From the NCBI RefSeq assembly GCF_026008495.1, contig NZ_BQUN01000134.1:10189-74188 (forward strand): 64,000 bases of DNA, given 5' to 3'. Below the pieces are notes generated by a model. The model searched no databases, was not told the origin of the DNA, and was given only the letters and a program-made list of their open reading frames with translations. Within the stretch, counting starts at the first letter, position 1. Every line of letters begins with the position of its first letter. Position numbers and translations under genes: made by a program. This stretch comes from Streptomyces sp. A012304 (GTDB taxonomy: Bacteria; Actinomycetota; Actinomycetes; Streptomycetales; Streptomycetaceae). Shown here piece after piece: positions 6,988 to 16,232 of this stretch.

Positions 6988-9822
6988 ATGCCCCCCAACA
7001 CCACCGCCACAACGGGTGACAAGCCCGGCAAGTCCGGCAGGAAGAAGGGGCGCAAAGCCCGTCTTATCGTGCTTGTACTGGTGCTGGCCATCATCGGCGG
7101 CATCGCCTACGGCGCCTACTGGACCATCAGCACCGTGCGCGCCTCCTTCCCGCAGACCCAGGGTTCGATCACGCTCGACGGCCTGTCCGGACCCGTCGAC
7201 GTGAAGCGGGACGGCTACGGCATCCCGCAGATCTACGCCTCCTCCGACGAGGACCTGTTCATGGCGCAGGGCTTCGTCCAGGCGCAGGACCGGTTCTACG
7301 AGATGGACGTGCGCCGGCACATGACCTCCGGGCGTCTGTCGGAGATGTTCGGCAAGAGCCAGGTCGACAACGACGAGTTCCTGCGCACGCTGGGCTGGGA
7401 CCGCGTCGCCAAGCAGGAGTACGACAAGGAGCTGTCGGCCGACACGAAGAAGTACCTCCAGGCCTACGCCAAGGGAGTCAACGCCTACCTCAAGGGCAAG
7501 TCCGGCGAGGAGATCTCCCTGGAGTACGCGGCGCTCGGGTTCAGCAACGACTACAAGCCCGCCGAGTGGACCCCGGTCGACTCCGTCTCCTGGCTGAAGG
7601 CGATGGCCTGGGACCTGCGCGGCAACATGCAGGACGAGATCGACCGCGCCCTGCTGACCAGCCGCCTCGGCCCGCAGCAGATCGCCGAGCTGTACCCGCA
7701 GTACCCGTACAGCCGCAACCAGGCGATCGTCCAGGAGGGCCAGTACGACGAGCTGACGAAGACGTTCGAACAGGGCGACGGATCGAGCGACTCGGACAGT
7801 TCCTCCGACGGTTCCCCGGACGGTTCCTCCGGCGACTCCTCCTCGGACGGCTCGACCGACGGTTCCACGGGCGGCTCCACGGACGGTTCCACCGTCGGCA
7901 CGGGCACCGAGAACTCCGCCCTCCAGAGCCAGCTCTCGGGCCTCTACGACGTCCTGGACGACCTGCCCGCGGCCGTCGGCGTGAACGGCAACGGCATCGG
8001 TTCGAACTCCTGGGTCGTCGGCGGGAAGTACACGATCACCAACAAGCCGCTGCTGGCGAACGACCCGCACCTGTCGGCCTCGCTGCCCTCCGTCTGGTAC
8101 CAGATGGGCCTGCACTGCCGCACGGTCTCCAGCAAGTGCCAGTACGACGTCTCCGGCTACACCTTCGCCGGCATGCCGGGCGTGATAATCGGCCACAACC
8201 AGAAGATCTCCTGGGGCATGACCAACTCCGGCGTCGACGTCACCGACCTCTACCTGGAGAAGCTCTCCGGCGACGGCTACCAGTACGACAACAAGGTGAA
8301 GCCCTTCACCACGCGCGAGGAGACCATCCAGGTCGCCGGCGGCGCGCCCAAGAAGATCGTCGTCCGGCAGACCGAGGACGGGATGCCCCTGCTGTCCGAC
8401 CGTGACGACGAACTGGTGAAGGTCGGCAAGAAGGCCACCGTCGAGGAGCCCGCCCCCGACCGCGGCGACGGCTACGCGGTCGCCCTGAAGTGGACCGCGC
8501 TGGAGCCGGGCCGGACCATGGACGCCGTCTTCGCCATGAACAAGGCGGCGGACTGGAAGGACTTCCGCGGCGCGGCCGAGCTCTTCGACGTGCCTTCGCA
8601 GAACCTGATCTACGCGGACACCGACAACCACATCGGCTACCAGCTGCCCGGAAAGATCCCCACGCGCGCGAAGGGCCACGACGGCTCCGTCCCGGCGCCG
8701 GGCTGGGACTCGAAGTACCGCTGGACCGGTTACGTCGATTTCGACGAGCTGCCCTACGAGTACGACCCGGAACGCGGCTACATCGTCACCGCCAACCAGG
8801 CCGTGATCGACCCGAAGAAGTACCCCTACACCCTCACCACGGACTGGGGCTACGGCACCCGCAGCCAGCGCATCACCGACCTGATCAAGCTGAAGATCAA
8901 GGGCGGCGGCAAGATCTCCACCGACGACATGCGCCAGATGCAGCTGGACAGCGACAGCCAGATCGCGCGGCTGCTCGTGCCGACGCTGCTGGACATCAAC
9001 CTGAGCGACCCGGACGTCCGCGAGGCGCAGGAGCTGTTGCAGGGCTGGGACTACACCCAGGACGCCGACTCGGCCGCGGCCGCCTACTTCAACGCGGTCT
9101 GGCGCAACATCCTGAAGCTCGCCTTCGGCCACAAGCTGCCCAAGGAGGTGCGGGTCAAGGGCCAGTGCGTCTACGTCGACCCGGTGAACGCCACCGCCCC
9201 GGTCGACGAGACCGGCAAGGTCCGCGAGTGCGGCCAGCGCGACGCCGACCAGGCGCAGCCGGACGGCGGCGACCGCTGGTTCGAGGTGGTGCGCAACCTC
9301 ATGCAGAAGCCGAAGAGCGAATGGTGGACGACGCCCGAGTCGGGCACGCGTCCCGGCGCGGACCACGACCGCGACAAGCTGTTCGCCCGCGCCATGATCG
9401 ACGCCCGCTGGGAGCTGACCGCCAAGCTCGGCAAGGACATCGACACCTGGAGCTGGGGCCGGCTGCACCGCCTGTTCCTGAAGAACCAGACCCTGGGCAC
9501 CAGCGGCCCCGGCTTCCTCCAGTACATGCTCAACCGCGGCCCGTGGAAGCTCAGCGGCGGTGAGGCGGCGGTCAACGCGACCGGCTGGAACGCCGCCGGC
9601 GGCTACGGCGTCGTGTGGGTGCCGTCGATGCGGATGGTGGTCAACCTCGACGACCTCGACAAGTCGAAGTGGATCAACCTCACCGGTGCCTCCGGGCACG
9701 CCTACAGCTCCCACTACACGGACCAGACGAGCAAGTGGGCCAAGGGCGAGCTGCTCGACTGGGCGTTCTCGGCGAAGGCGGTCGACGCCGCCACGAGCGA
9801 CACGCTGGTGCTCAAGCCCTGA
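6988..9822 (+). CDS. Membrane-anchored penicillin acylase family protein (Ntn hydrolase, S45)
   Basis: 944 aa. An Arg/Lys-rich start and one N-terminal helix (residues 26-46) anchor it, with the enzyme outside. The family makes an alpha and a beta chain by self-cleavage; here the cut should fall before Ser339 in NGIGSNSWVV, the N-terminal nucleophile. The beta chain carries further family motifs (LLANDPHL, GYTFAGMPGVIIGHN). The family hydrolyses amides such as beta-lactams or acyl-homoserine lactones. Between the chains lies an unusual Ser/Gly/Asp/Thr-rich linker, residues 263-304. A 38-base palindrome follows the stop. Start ATG has AAGGACAG upstream. Confidence 0.92.
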   Translation: MPPNTTATTGDKPGKSGRKKGRKARLIVLVLVLAIIGGIAYGAYWTISTVRASFPQTQGSITLDGLSGPVDVKRDGYGIPQIYASSDEDLFMAQGFVQAQDRFYEMDVRRHMTSGRLSEMFGKSQVDNDEFLRTLGWDRVAKQEYDKELSADTKKYLQAYAKGVNAYLKGKSGEEISLEYAALGFSNDYKPAEWTPVDSVSWLKAMAWDLRGNMQDEIDRALLTSRLGPQQIAELYPQYPYSRNQAIVQEGQYDELTKTFEQGDGSSDSDSSSDGSPDGSSGDSSSDGSTDGSTGGSTDGSTVGTGTENSALQSQLSGLYDVLDDLPAAVGVNGNGIGSNSWVVGGKYTITNKPLLANDPHLSASLPSVWYQMGLHCRTVSSKCQYDVSGYTFAGMPGVIIGHNQKISWGMTNSGVDVTDLYLEKLSGDGYQYDNKVKPFTTREETIQVAGGAPKKIVVRQTEDGMPLLSDRDDELVKVGKKATVEEPAPDRGDGYAVALKWTALEPGRTMDAVFAMNKAADWKDFRGAAELFDVPSQNLIYADTDNHIGYQLPGKIPTRAKGHDGSVPAPGWDSKYRWTGYVDFDELPYEYDPERGYIVTANQAVIDPKKYPYTLTTDWGYGTRSQRITDLIKLKIKGGGKISTDDMRQMQLDSDSQIARLLVPTLLDINLSDPDVREAQELLQGWDYTQDADSAAAAYFNAVWRNILKLAFGHKLPKEVRVKGQCVYVDPVNATAPVDETGKVRECGQRDADQAQPDGGDRWFEVVRNLMQKPKSEWWTTPESGTRPGADHDRDKLFARAMIDARWELTAKLGKDIDTWSWGRLHRLFLKNQTLGTSGPGFLQYMLNRGPWKLSGGEAAVNATGWNAAGGYGVVWVPSMRMVVNLDDLDKSKWINLTGASGHAYSSHYTDQTSKWAKGELLDWAFSAKAVDAATSDTLVLKP

Positions 9823-9839
9823 GCGCCGGACGAACGACC

Positions 9840-9877
9840 GGAAGGTGCCCTCCACGCGCGCGTGGAGGGCACCTTCC
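9840..9877. terminator. Bidirectional terminator, perfect 38-bp palindrome
   Basis: Two exact 19-base complementary arms with no unpaired centre lie between the convergent acylase gene (stop 9822) and the cyclo-ligase gene (stop 9892). The arm begins GGAAGGTGCCC. The symmetry suits termination from both sides. Confidence 0.8.
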
Positions 9878-9891
9878 GCATCGGGCGCCGT

Positions 9892-10506
9892 TCAGGTGAA
9901 GCGGCGCACCCCCGACGGCGTCACCACCGCGTCCACCGGCCGGTCGTGCGGCTCCGCCGGGACCCGCTCGACGACCTCGGTGTCGTACAGGAGCACCACC
10001 AGCGCGGGCCGGGCGCCGGCGCGGTCGACGCGGGCCAGCACCCGGTCGTAGGAGCCCCCGCCACGTCCCAGGCGCATCCCGCGCGCGTCGACCGCGAGGC
10101 CCGGCAGCAGCACCGCGTCGGCCTCGGTGACGGCGTCCGGCCCCAGGCGCTCGCCGGCCGGCTCGAAGAGAGCCATCTTCCCGGCATGCTGGACCCGGGC
10201 GAGGGAACCCTCACCGGCGTACGCACCCCAGTCGAGGTCGTTGTCGGGCATCAGCGCGGGGAGCAGGACGCGCACGCCCCGGGCGCCCAGCGCGTCCAGC
10301 AGCGCGAGCGTCCCGGGCTCGCTCCCCACGGAGACATACGCCGCGACCGTCCGGGCCCGGGCCAGCTCAGGCAGCTCCAGAGCGTGCTCGGCGAGCGCCC
10401 GGGCGGCCTCCCGCAGCTCATCCGTCGTCAATGTGTTTCTCACAGCCAGGAGCTCACGCCGCAACATACGTTTGTCAGACTCCGGTCCGCCTTCGAGATG
10501 ACTCAT
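9892..10506 (-). CDS. 5-formyltetrahydrofolate cyclo-ligase
   Basis: 204 aa. It converts 5-formyl-THF with ATP to 5,10-methenyl-THF, clearing an inhibitory folate in the cytosol. Motifs visible are KRMLRRELLAVRNTL at the N-terminus, the folate region VAAYVSVGSEPGT, and the ATP/phosphate loop LGRGGGSYDRVLA. The position beside galU, moeA and sepX is a recalled actinobacterial neighbourhood. The gene is divergent from galU with a 93-base gap that must hold both promoters. Start ATG at 10504-10506. Confidence 0.93.
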   Translation of the reverse strand: MSHLEGGPESDKRMLRRELLAVRNTLTTDELREAARALAEHALELPELARARTVAAYVSVGSEPGTLALLDALGARGVRVLLPALMPDNDLDWGAYAGEGSLARVQHAGKMALFEPAGERLGPDAVTEADAVLLPGLAVDARGMRLGRGGGSYDRVLARVDRAGARPALVVLLYDTEVVERVPAEPHDRPVDAVVTPSGVRRFT

Positions 10507-10599
10507 GCGTCGCTCCTGCGCCGTTTCAATACGCTCATAAGGTCACTAATTAACCGGAGCTACAGATTCCTCACAAAGCCACCGGATAAGGTTGCCGCC

Positions 10600-11502
10600 A
10601 TGACTCAGTCGCACCCCAGGATCACCAAGGCTGTCATCCCCGCGGCCGGCCTCGGCACCCGGTTCCTGCCGGCCACCAAGGCCACTCCCAAGGAGATGCT
10701 GCCGGTCGTGGACAAGCCGGCGATCCAGTACGTGGTCGAGGAGGCCGTGGCCGCCGGCCTCGATGACGTCCTCATGATCACGGGCCGTAACAAGCGCCCC
10801 CTCGAGGACCACTTCGACCGCAACTACGAGCTGGAGTCGGCGCTGGAGAAGAAGGGCGACGCCGAGCGGCTCGCCAAGGTCCAGCAGTCCAGCGACCTCG
10901 CGACCATGCACTACGTGCGACAGGGCGATCCCAGGGGCCTCGGGCACGCGGTCCTGTGCGCGGCCCCGCACGTCGGGCAGGAGCCGTTCGCCGTCATGCT
11001 GGGCGACGACCTGATCGACCCGCGCGACCCGCTGCTCCAGCGGATGATCGAGGTGCAGGAGCTGTACGGCGGCAGCGTCGTCGCGCTCATGGAGGTCGCC
11101 CCCGAGCAGATCCACCTCTACGGCTGCGCGGCCGTCGAGGCCACCACCGACGGCGACGTGGTCAAGGTGACCGGCCTGGTGGAGAAGCCCGACGTGGCGG
11201 ACGCCCCGTCCAGCTACGCGATCATCGGACGCTATGTCCTCGACCCGGCCGTCTTCGGCGTGCTGCGCACGACCGAGCCCGGCCGCGGCGGCGAGATCCA
11301 GCTCACCGACGCCCTCCAGCAGCTCGCCCAGGACGAGAAGGTCGGCGGCCCGGTGCACGGCGTGGTCTTCAAGGGCCGCCGCTATGACACCGGCGACCGC
11401 GGCGACTATCTGCGGGCCATTGTCAGACTCGCGTGCGAACGTGAAGATCTGGGTCCGGACTTCCGTTCCTGGCTTCGCAGTTACGTCACCGAGGAGTTGT
11501 AG
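10600..11502 (+). CDS. galU: UTP--glucose-1-phosphate uridylyltransferase
   Basis: 300 aa. It makes UDP-glucose, precursor for galactose metabolism, trehalose and wall polymers. The nucleotidyltransferase signature GLGTRFLPATKATPKEMLPV is at residues 15-34, and VMLGDDLIDPRDPLL, LVEKP and RGGEIQLTDAL follow. The ATG at 10600 sits 16 bases after TAAGG in a relatively AT-rich leader. Only five bases separate its stop from the moeA TTG start, so the two genes are probably co-transcribed. Confidence 0.95.
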   Translation: MTQSHPRITKAVIPAAGLGTRFLPATKATPKEMLPVVDKPAIQYVVEEAVAAGLDDVLMITGRNKRPLEDHFDRNYELESALEKKGDAERLAKVQQSSDLATMHYVRQGDPRGLGHAVLCAAPHVGQEPFAVMLGDDLIDPRDPLLQRMIEVQELYGGSVVALMEVAPEQIHLYGCAAVEATTDGDVVKVTGLVEKPDVADAPSSYAIIGRYVLDPAVFGVLRTTEPGRGGEIQLTDALQQLAQDEKVGGPVHGVVFKGRRYDTGDRGDYLRAIVRLACEREDLGPDFRSWLRSYVTEEL

Positions 11503-11507
11503 CCACC

Positions 11508-12833
11508 TTGAGCACCCCCGCGCCCCGCCCCGCCGGCCAGGAGCACCTCTGGTCGGTGGACGAGCACCTGGAGGACATCCTCGCCACCGTCCGCCCGCTG
11601 GAACCCATCGAGCTGCAACTGCCGGACGCCCAGGGCTGTGTCCTGGTCGAGGACGTCACGGTGCCCGTCTCGCTGCCGCCGTTCGACAACAGCTCCATGG
11701 ACGGGTACGCGGTGCGGGTCGCGGATGTCGCGGGCGCGAGCGAGGAGTTCCCGGCCGTGCTGGAGGTCGTCGGGGACGTCGCCGCCGGGCAGGCGTCCGG
11801 CCTGCTGCACGTGGGGCCGGGACAGGCCGCGCGGATCATGACCGGCGCCCCGCTGCCGGCCGGTGCCGAGACCGTCGTCCCGGTGGAGTGGACCGACGGG
11901 GGCCTCGGCCAGGGCCCGGTCGACGGGATGCGGGCCCGCAGCCTCGCCCCCGAGCAGGCCTCGGGACACGTGCGCGTGCACCGGCCCGCCGAGGCACGCG
12001 CGCACGTACGCGCGAAGGGCAGCGACGTGAAGGCGGGCGACCGCGCCCTCACGGCGGGTACGGTGATCGGCCCGCCGCAGATCGCCCTGCTCGCCGCGAT
12101 CGGCCGCGGCACGGTCCGGGTGCGCCCCCGCCCGCGCGTGGTCGTCCTGTCCACCGGCAGCGAACTCGTCCAGCCCGGCGAGGAGCTGGGCAGCGGCCAG
12201 ATCTACGACTCCAACAGCTTCGCCCTCACCGCGGCCGCGCGGGACGCCGGCGCCATCGCCTACCGGGTCGGCGCGGTCGCCGACGACGCCGAGACCCTCC
12301 GCTCCACCATCGAGGACCAGCTCGTCCGCGCCGATCTGCTGGTCACCACGGGCGGCGTGAGCGTCGGCGCGTACGACGTGGTCAAGGAGGCCCTGTCGCA
12401 CGTCGGGGACGAGGACGAGGCCGGCAGCGGCGTCGAGTTCCGCAGGCTCGCAATGCAGCCCGGCAAGCCCCAGGGCTTCGGCGCCATCGGCCCCGACCAC
12501 ATCCCCCTGCTGGCCCTGCCCGGCAATCCGGTGTCGTCGTACGTCTCCTTCGAGCTGTTCGTGCGGCCCGCGATCCGCACGCTGATGGGGCTGACGGACG
12601 TCCACCGGCCCACCACGCGCGCGAAGCTCGTCGCGGACGGGGCGCTGACCTCGCCGAAGGGGCGCAGACAGTTCCTGCGCGCGACCCACACCGAGGGCAC
12701 GGTCCGCCCGGTCGGCGGGGCCGGCTCGCACCTGGTCGCGGCCCTCGCGCACGCCGACGCGCTGATCGTCGTACCGGAGGACGTGGAGCGCGTCGAGCCG
12801 GGCACGGAAGTCGACGTGGTCCTGCTCGGCTGA
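11508..12833 (+). CDS. Molybdopterin molybdotransferase MoeA / gephyrin-like protein Glp
   Basis: 441 aa with the MoeA domain order: N-terminal domains, then a MogA-like domain with VVLSTGSELVQPGEELGSGQIYDSN and VTTGGVSVGAYD, then a C-terminal domain. MoeA inserts molybdate into adenylylated molybdopterin. In Corynebacterium a MoeA homologue next to a membrane receptor (Glp and GlpR) acts in division, and the receptor homologue sepX is four genes on here. The gene may therefore serve either role. The start is TTG 11508-11510, five bases after the galU stop. It lies in the galU-moeA-moaC-mogA set. Confidence 0.9.
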   Translation: MSTPAPRPAGQEHLWSVDEHLEDILATVRPLEPIELQLPDAQGCVLVEDVTVPVSLPPFDNSSMDGYAVRVADVAGASEEFPAVLEVVGDVAAGQASGLLHVGPGQAARIMTGAPLPAGAETVVPVEWTDGGLGQGPVDGMRARSLAPEQASGHVRVHRPAEARAHVRAKGSDVKAGDRALTAGTVIGPPQIALLAAIGRGTVRVRPRPRVVVLSTGSELVQPGEELGSGQIYDSNSFALTAAARDAGAIAYRVGAVADDAETLRSTIEDQLVRADLLVTTGGVSVGAYDVVKEALSHVGDEDEAGSGVEFRRLAMQPGKPQGFGAIGPDHIPLLALPGNPVSSYVSFELFVRPAIRTLMGLTDVHRPTTRAKLVADGALTSPKGRRQFLRATHTEGTVRPVGGAGSHLVAALAHADALIVVPEDVERVEPGTEVDVVLLG

Positions 12834-12918
12834 GGACCCGAGGTTGGGGGTACCGTGTCGCGCACAACAGGCCCGTGCGCCGCACCGCGACGGGCCCGGA
12901 CCGGGAGCCCGACACAGC

Positions 12919-13398
12919 ATGAGCACGCCAGACCGACTGACGCACATCGACGACGCGGGCGCCGCCCGCATGGTCGACGTATCCGGCAAGGACGTGACCG
13001 CGCGCACCGCGCGGGCCAGCGGACGCGTCCTCGTCTCGCCCCGTGTGGTCGAGCTGCTGCGCGGCGAAGGCGTCCCCAAGGGCGATGCGCTCGCCACCGC
13101 GCGCATCGCGGGCATCATGGGCGCCAAACGCACCCCCGACCTGATCCCGCTCTGTCACCCCCTGGCGGTCTCCGGTGTGAAACTGGACCTGTCGGTCGCG
13201 GACGACGCCGTGGAGATCAGCGCCACGGTGAAGACGACGGACCGCACGGGCGTCGAGATGGAGGCGCTCACCGCGGTCTCCGTCGCCGCGCTCACCGTGG
13301 TCGACATGGTGAAGGCGGTCGACAAGGGAGCGGTCATCACGGACGTGCGGGTCGAGGAGAAGACCGGCGGCAAGTCGGGCGACTGGAGCCGGGCATGA
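12919..13398 (+). CDS. moaC: Cyclic pyranopterin monophosphate synthase MoaC
   Basis: 159 aa. MoaC carries out the ring rearrangement that follows MoaA and produces cyclic pyranopterin monophosphate, the first molybdopterin intermediate. Conserved segments are ARMVDVSGKDVTARTA, IAGIMGAKRTPDLIPLCHPL and TGVEMEALTAVSVAALTVVDMVK, including the catalytic Lys. The ATG is at 12919-12921, and its stop overlaps the next start (ATGA at 13395-13398), indicating translational coupling to mogA. There is no moaA or moaE nearby. Confidence 0.95.
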   Translation: MSTPDRLTHIDDAGAARMVDVSGKDVTARTARASGRVLVSPRVVELLRGEGVPKGDALATARIAGIMGAKRTPDLIPLCHPLAVSGVKLDLSVADDAVEISATVKTTDRTGVEMEALTAVSVAALTVVDMVKAVDKGAVITDVRVEEKTGGKSGDWSRA

Positions 13399-13910
13399 GC
13401 GCCGCGCCCCACCGCGCACTGGTCGTGACCGCCTCCAACCGGGCCGCCGCGGGCGTCTACGAGGACAAGGGCGGTCCGTTGATCGCGCAGGGCCTCCAGG
13501 GCTTCGGGTTCGCCGTCGACGGGCCGCAGGTCGTCCCCGACGGCGATCCGGTGCGGGCCGCGCTGCTGGCCGGCGTGGACGCCGGGTACGACGTGATCGT
13601 CACCACCGGCGGCACCGGCATCTCGCCCACCGACCGCACCCCCGAGGCCACCCGCGCGGTGATCGCGTACGAGGTGCCGGGTATCGCGGAGGCCATCCGG
13701 GCGTACGGCCGCGAGAAGGTGCCGACGGCGGTGCTCTCCCGGGGCCTGGCCGGGGTCGCGGGCCGCACGCTGATCGTGAACCTGCCCGGCTCCACCGGCG
13801 GTGTGAAGGACGGACTGGCCGTCCTCGAGCCGCTGCTGACGCACGCCGTGGAGCAGCTCCGCGGCGGCGACCACCCCAGACCCGACGCCGGCCCCGGGGG
13901 TGCGAGCTGA
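13395..13910 (+). CDS. Molybdopterin adenylyltransferase (MogA/MoaB family)
   Basis: 171 aa. This family adenylylates molybdopterin before molybdate insertion by MoeA. The fold motif VIVTTGGTGISPTDRTPEAT binds the pterin, and later motifs are SRGLAGVAGRTLIVNLPGSTGG. MogA and MoaB cannot be told apart with certainty here. The start overlaps the moaC stop (ATGA). The next gene follows after 17 bases or overlaps it if its upstream CTG is used. Confidence 0.93.
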   Translation: MSAAPHRALVVTASNRAAAGVYEDKGGPLIAQGLQGFGFAVDGPQVVPDGDPVRAALLAGVDAGYDVIVTTGGTGISPTDRTPEATRAVIAYEVPGIAEAIRAYGREKVPTAVLSRGLAGVAGRTLIVNLPGSTGGVKDGLAVLEPLLTHAVEQLRGGDHPRPDAGPGGAS

Positions 13911-13927
13911 ACAGCCCGTCCTGGCCG

Positions 13928-14575
13928 GTGGAACTCGCGGAGGGCGATGTCGTCCTGCGGCCGATAAAGCTGCGCGACCAACGGGCGTGGCGCGAGGTGA
14001 ACCGGCGCAACCGGGACTGGCTGCGCCCCTGGGAGGCGACCATCCCGCCGCCCGCGCCGAGCGGGCCGATCGCGCACCGGCCGACCTACCGCCAGATGGT
14101 CCGTCATCTGCGGTCCGAGGCGAACGCGGGGCGGATGCTGCCGTTCGTCATCGAGTACCAGGGGCGGCTGGTGGGCCAGTTGACGGTGGCCGGGATCACC
14201 TGGGGGTCGATGTGCTCGGGGCACGTCGGCTACTGGGTGGACGAGGCGGTCGCCGGGCGCGGGGTGATGCCGACGGCGGTGGCGCTCGTCGTCGACCACT
14301 GTTTCCGCACGGTCGGACTGCACCGCATCGAGGTCTGCATTCGGCCCGAGAACCAACCGAGCCGGCGGGTGGTGGAGAAACTCGGATTCCGCGAGGAGGG
14401 GCTGCGGCCGCGTTATCTCCACATCGACGGGGCCTGGCGGGACCACCTCGTCTTCGCGCTCACAGCGGAGGAAGTCCCGGACGGGCTGCTGAGCCGCTGG
14501 CGGCGCAGCCGGGCTCGGGGCGTGCCCCGGGACCCGCAGAACACGCGAGGGAATGCCACCGGCCCGGGAAATTGA
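13928..14575 (+). CDS. GNAT acetyltransferase (RimJ/RimL type)
   Basis: 215 aa from the GTG at 13928. The RimJ-like fold is visible in LRPIKLRDQRAW, then GHVGYWVDEAVAGRGVMPTAV (acetyl-CoA loop) and RIEVCIRPENQPSRRVVEKLGF. RimJ/RimL enzymes acetylate protein N-termini, but substrates differ. A CTG at 13907, overlapping the mogA stop, has GGGGG 7 bases upstream and may be the real start, adding seven residues (LNSPSWP). The C-terminal 25 residues are basic and poorly conserved. Confidence 0.9.
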   Translation: MELAEGDVVLRPIKLRDQRAWREVNRRNRDWLRPWEATIPPPAPSGPIAHRPTYRQMVRHLRSEANAGRMLPFVIEYQGRLVGQLTVAGITWGSMCSGHVGYWVDEAVAGRGVMPTAVALVVDHCFRTVGLHRIEVCIRPENQPSRRVVEKLGFREEGLRPRYLHIDGAWRDHLVFALTAEEVPDGLLSRWRRSRARGVPRDPQNTRGNATGPGN

Positions 14576-14746
14576 ATATCTGTTCGAAAATGATCGGACG
14601 GTGACCGTCTCAGGCCGTGAATTCGCGGCTCCGGAGGGCTGCTGATCGCATCAGTCGCAAAAAAAGCTCGAAATATCAGCCAGATCGTGCGACACACCGG
14701 CCCAATTGGCGGATGGCCTCACGCAAACCCCTCTACCGTGTGAGGC

Positions 14747-16132
14747 GTGAGCAGCAGCGGCCTCATCTACGCAGTCATTGTCGGGGCCTGGGCCGCCTAC
14801 TTGGTGCCTATGTGGCTCCGTAGGCAGGACGAGCTGAACGAGGCCCGTCCGACGGAACGCTTCAGCACCGCCATCCGGTTGCTGTCCGGACGGGCGGGGA
14901 TGGAGCGCCGGTACGCCAAGGACCTGCGGGCGCGCTCCGCCGAGGCGGGGGAGCCCGACGCCGACGCTCCGGACGCCGTCACCGACTCGGTGGACGTCCG
15001 GGCCTTCGCCATGCCTCCGACGTCCCCGCAGTCCAAGGCGACGGTTCCGCAACCCCAGGCGGCGGTTCCGCAGGCCAAGGCGGCCGGTCCGCAGGCCAGG
15101 GCGACCCTTCCGGAGCAGGAGCGGGATCAAGAGCGCGTGCCGGACGCCCGGCGCACGCCCCCCGCCTCCGCGCCGGCGCCCGCCTCCCCACCGGCCCCCG
15201 CGTCCGCGCAGGCCCCGGCCTCCGCACCCGTCCCGGCCAAGGCCTCCGCCCCGGCCAAGGCCTCCGTACCGGCCCAGGCCTCCGCGCCCGCCCCGGCCTC
15301 CGGCTCCGCGCCCACGCCCGCCGCCGCGCAGGCGGCCGCCGCGCGCGCCCGGCGCTCGAAGGTGCTCGCGCGCCGTCGGCGTACCACCGTGGTGCTCTTC
15401 CTCGCCTTCACGCTGGGCGCGATCGTCGCGGCCGTCGGAGGGCTCGCGTTCCTGTGGGCGCCCGGTGTGCCCGCCGTGCTGCTCAGCGCGTACATCGCCC
15501 ATCTGCGCTCGCAGGAGCGCCGTCGCTTCGCGTACCAGATGGACCGCAGACGCGCCGAGGCCGCCGCGCAGCGACTGCGGGAGCGGCAGCCCCGCCGACG
15601 GGCGTCCGCGTCCGGGGCCGCGCCGATCGAGAACGGCCCCGCCGCCGACGCAGAGGAGCCGCACGAGGACGTCGAGCCGGAGACCGACCCGGGCCTGCTG
15701 GCGCTCGCCGCCGACCGCAGGGCGCTCGTCGAGCAGACCGATCACGCGGAGTGGGTCGACCAGCAGCGCGAGCGGCAGCGGCGGCCGGGCCACGGGGAGA
15801 GCTGGGACCCGGTGCCGGTGCCGCTGCCCACGTATGTGACCGCGCCGGTCGCGCCGCGCGCCACGGCCGACGTGGACCTGGGCGCGCCGGACACCTGGAG
15901 CTCGGCCCGCTCCAGCTCGGTCACGCCGGAGGAGACGGACGACGACCGGCCCGCCGCGGACGCCCCCGGCGGACCGTCACGGGAAGAGGCGGCGGCCGCC
16001 CGCGCCGAGGCGGCCGACGAACGCAGCGACGCGCGCCGCGCCGCGTCGGCCCGCCGCTCCCGGGAACGGGGCCGCACCCCTCTGTTCGACCAGTACGAGG
16101 ACGGCGACCGGCCACGCGCCGCCAACGAGTGA
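14747..16132 (+). CDS. sepX: Divisome membrane protein SepX/GlpR
   Basis: 461 aa. The N-terminus has one membrane helix (GLIYAVIVGAWAAYLVPMWL) followed by the motif RRQDELNEARPTERFSTAIR. After a long Pro/Ala-rich linker (about residues 100-200, with PAKASAPAKAS repeats) come two hydrophobic segments around residues 213-248, then a basic and acidic C-terminus ending LFDQYEDGDRP. This layout matches SepX (GlpR), which links gephyrin-like protein to division and is needed for hyphal septation in Streptomyces by published work. The start is GTG 14747. The gene is four genes downstream of moeA. Confidence 0.88.
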   Translation: MSSSGLIYAVIVGAWAAYLVPMWLRRQDELNEARPTERFSTAIRLLSGRAGMERRYAKDLRARSAEAGEPDADAPDAVTDSVDVRAFAMPPTSPQSKATVPQPQAAVPQAKAAGPQARATLPEQERDQERVPDARRTPPASAPAPASPPAPASAQAPASAPVPAKASAPAKASVPAQASAPAPASGSAPTPAAAQAAAARARRSKVLARRRRTTVVLFLAFTLGAIVAAVGGLAFLWAPGVPAVLLSAYIAHLRSQERRRFAYQMDRRRAEAAAQRLRERQPRRRASASGAAPIENGPAADAEEPHEDVEPETDPGLLALAADRRALVEQTDHAEWVDQQRERQRRPGHGESWDPVPVPLPTYVTAPVAPRATADVDLGAPDTWSSARSSSVTPEETDDDRPAADAPGGPSREEAAAARAEAADERSDARRAASARRSRERGRTPLFDQYEDGDRPRAANE

Positions 16133-16188
16133 CCGGCCCCCACGGTCCACGCGTCCGTGAGGCGCCTGGTCGGGCCCCGGGAACGGAT

Positions 16189-16218
16189 TTCCAAGCAGGC
16201 CGATGGGGGTGCTAGAGT
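16189..16218 (+). promoter_or_regulatory. Probable promoter of tRNA-Ala
   Basis: A -35-like TTCCAA (16189-16194) and a -10 TAGAGT (16213-16218) are separated by 18 bases. The predicted start lies about 7 bases before the tRNA. The -10 fits the Streptomyces TAGRRT pattern well; the -35 is weaker. Confidence 0.6.
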
Positions 16219-16232
16219 TTCACTCGTTGCAA

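Noticed and set aside
6934..9855. Reverse-strand 973-residue open frame
   Set aside because: It mirrors the penicillin acylase and only reflects the G/C-rich third positions; it has no family motif.
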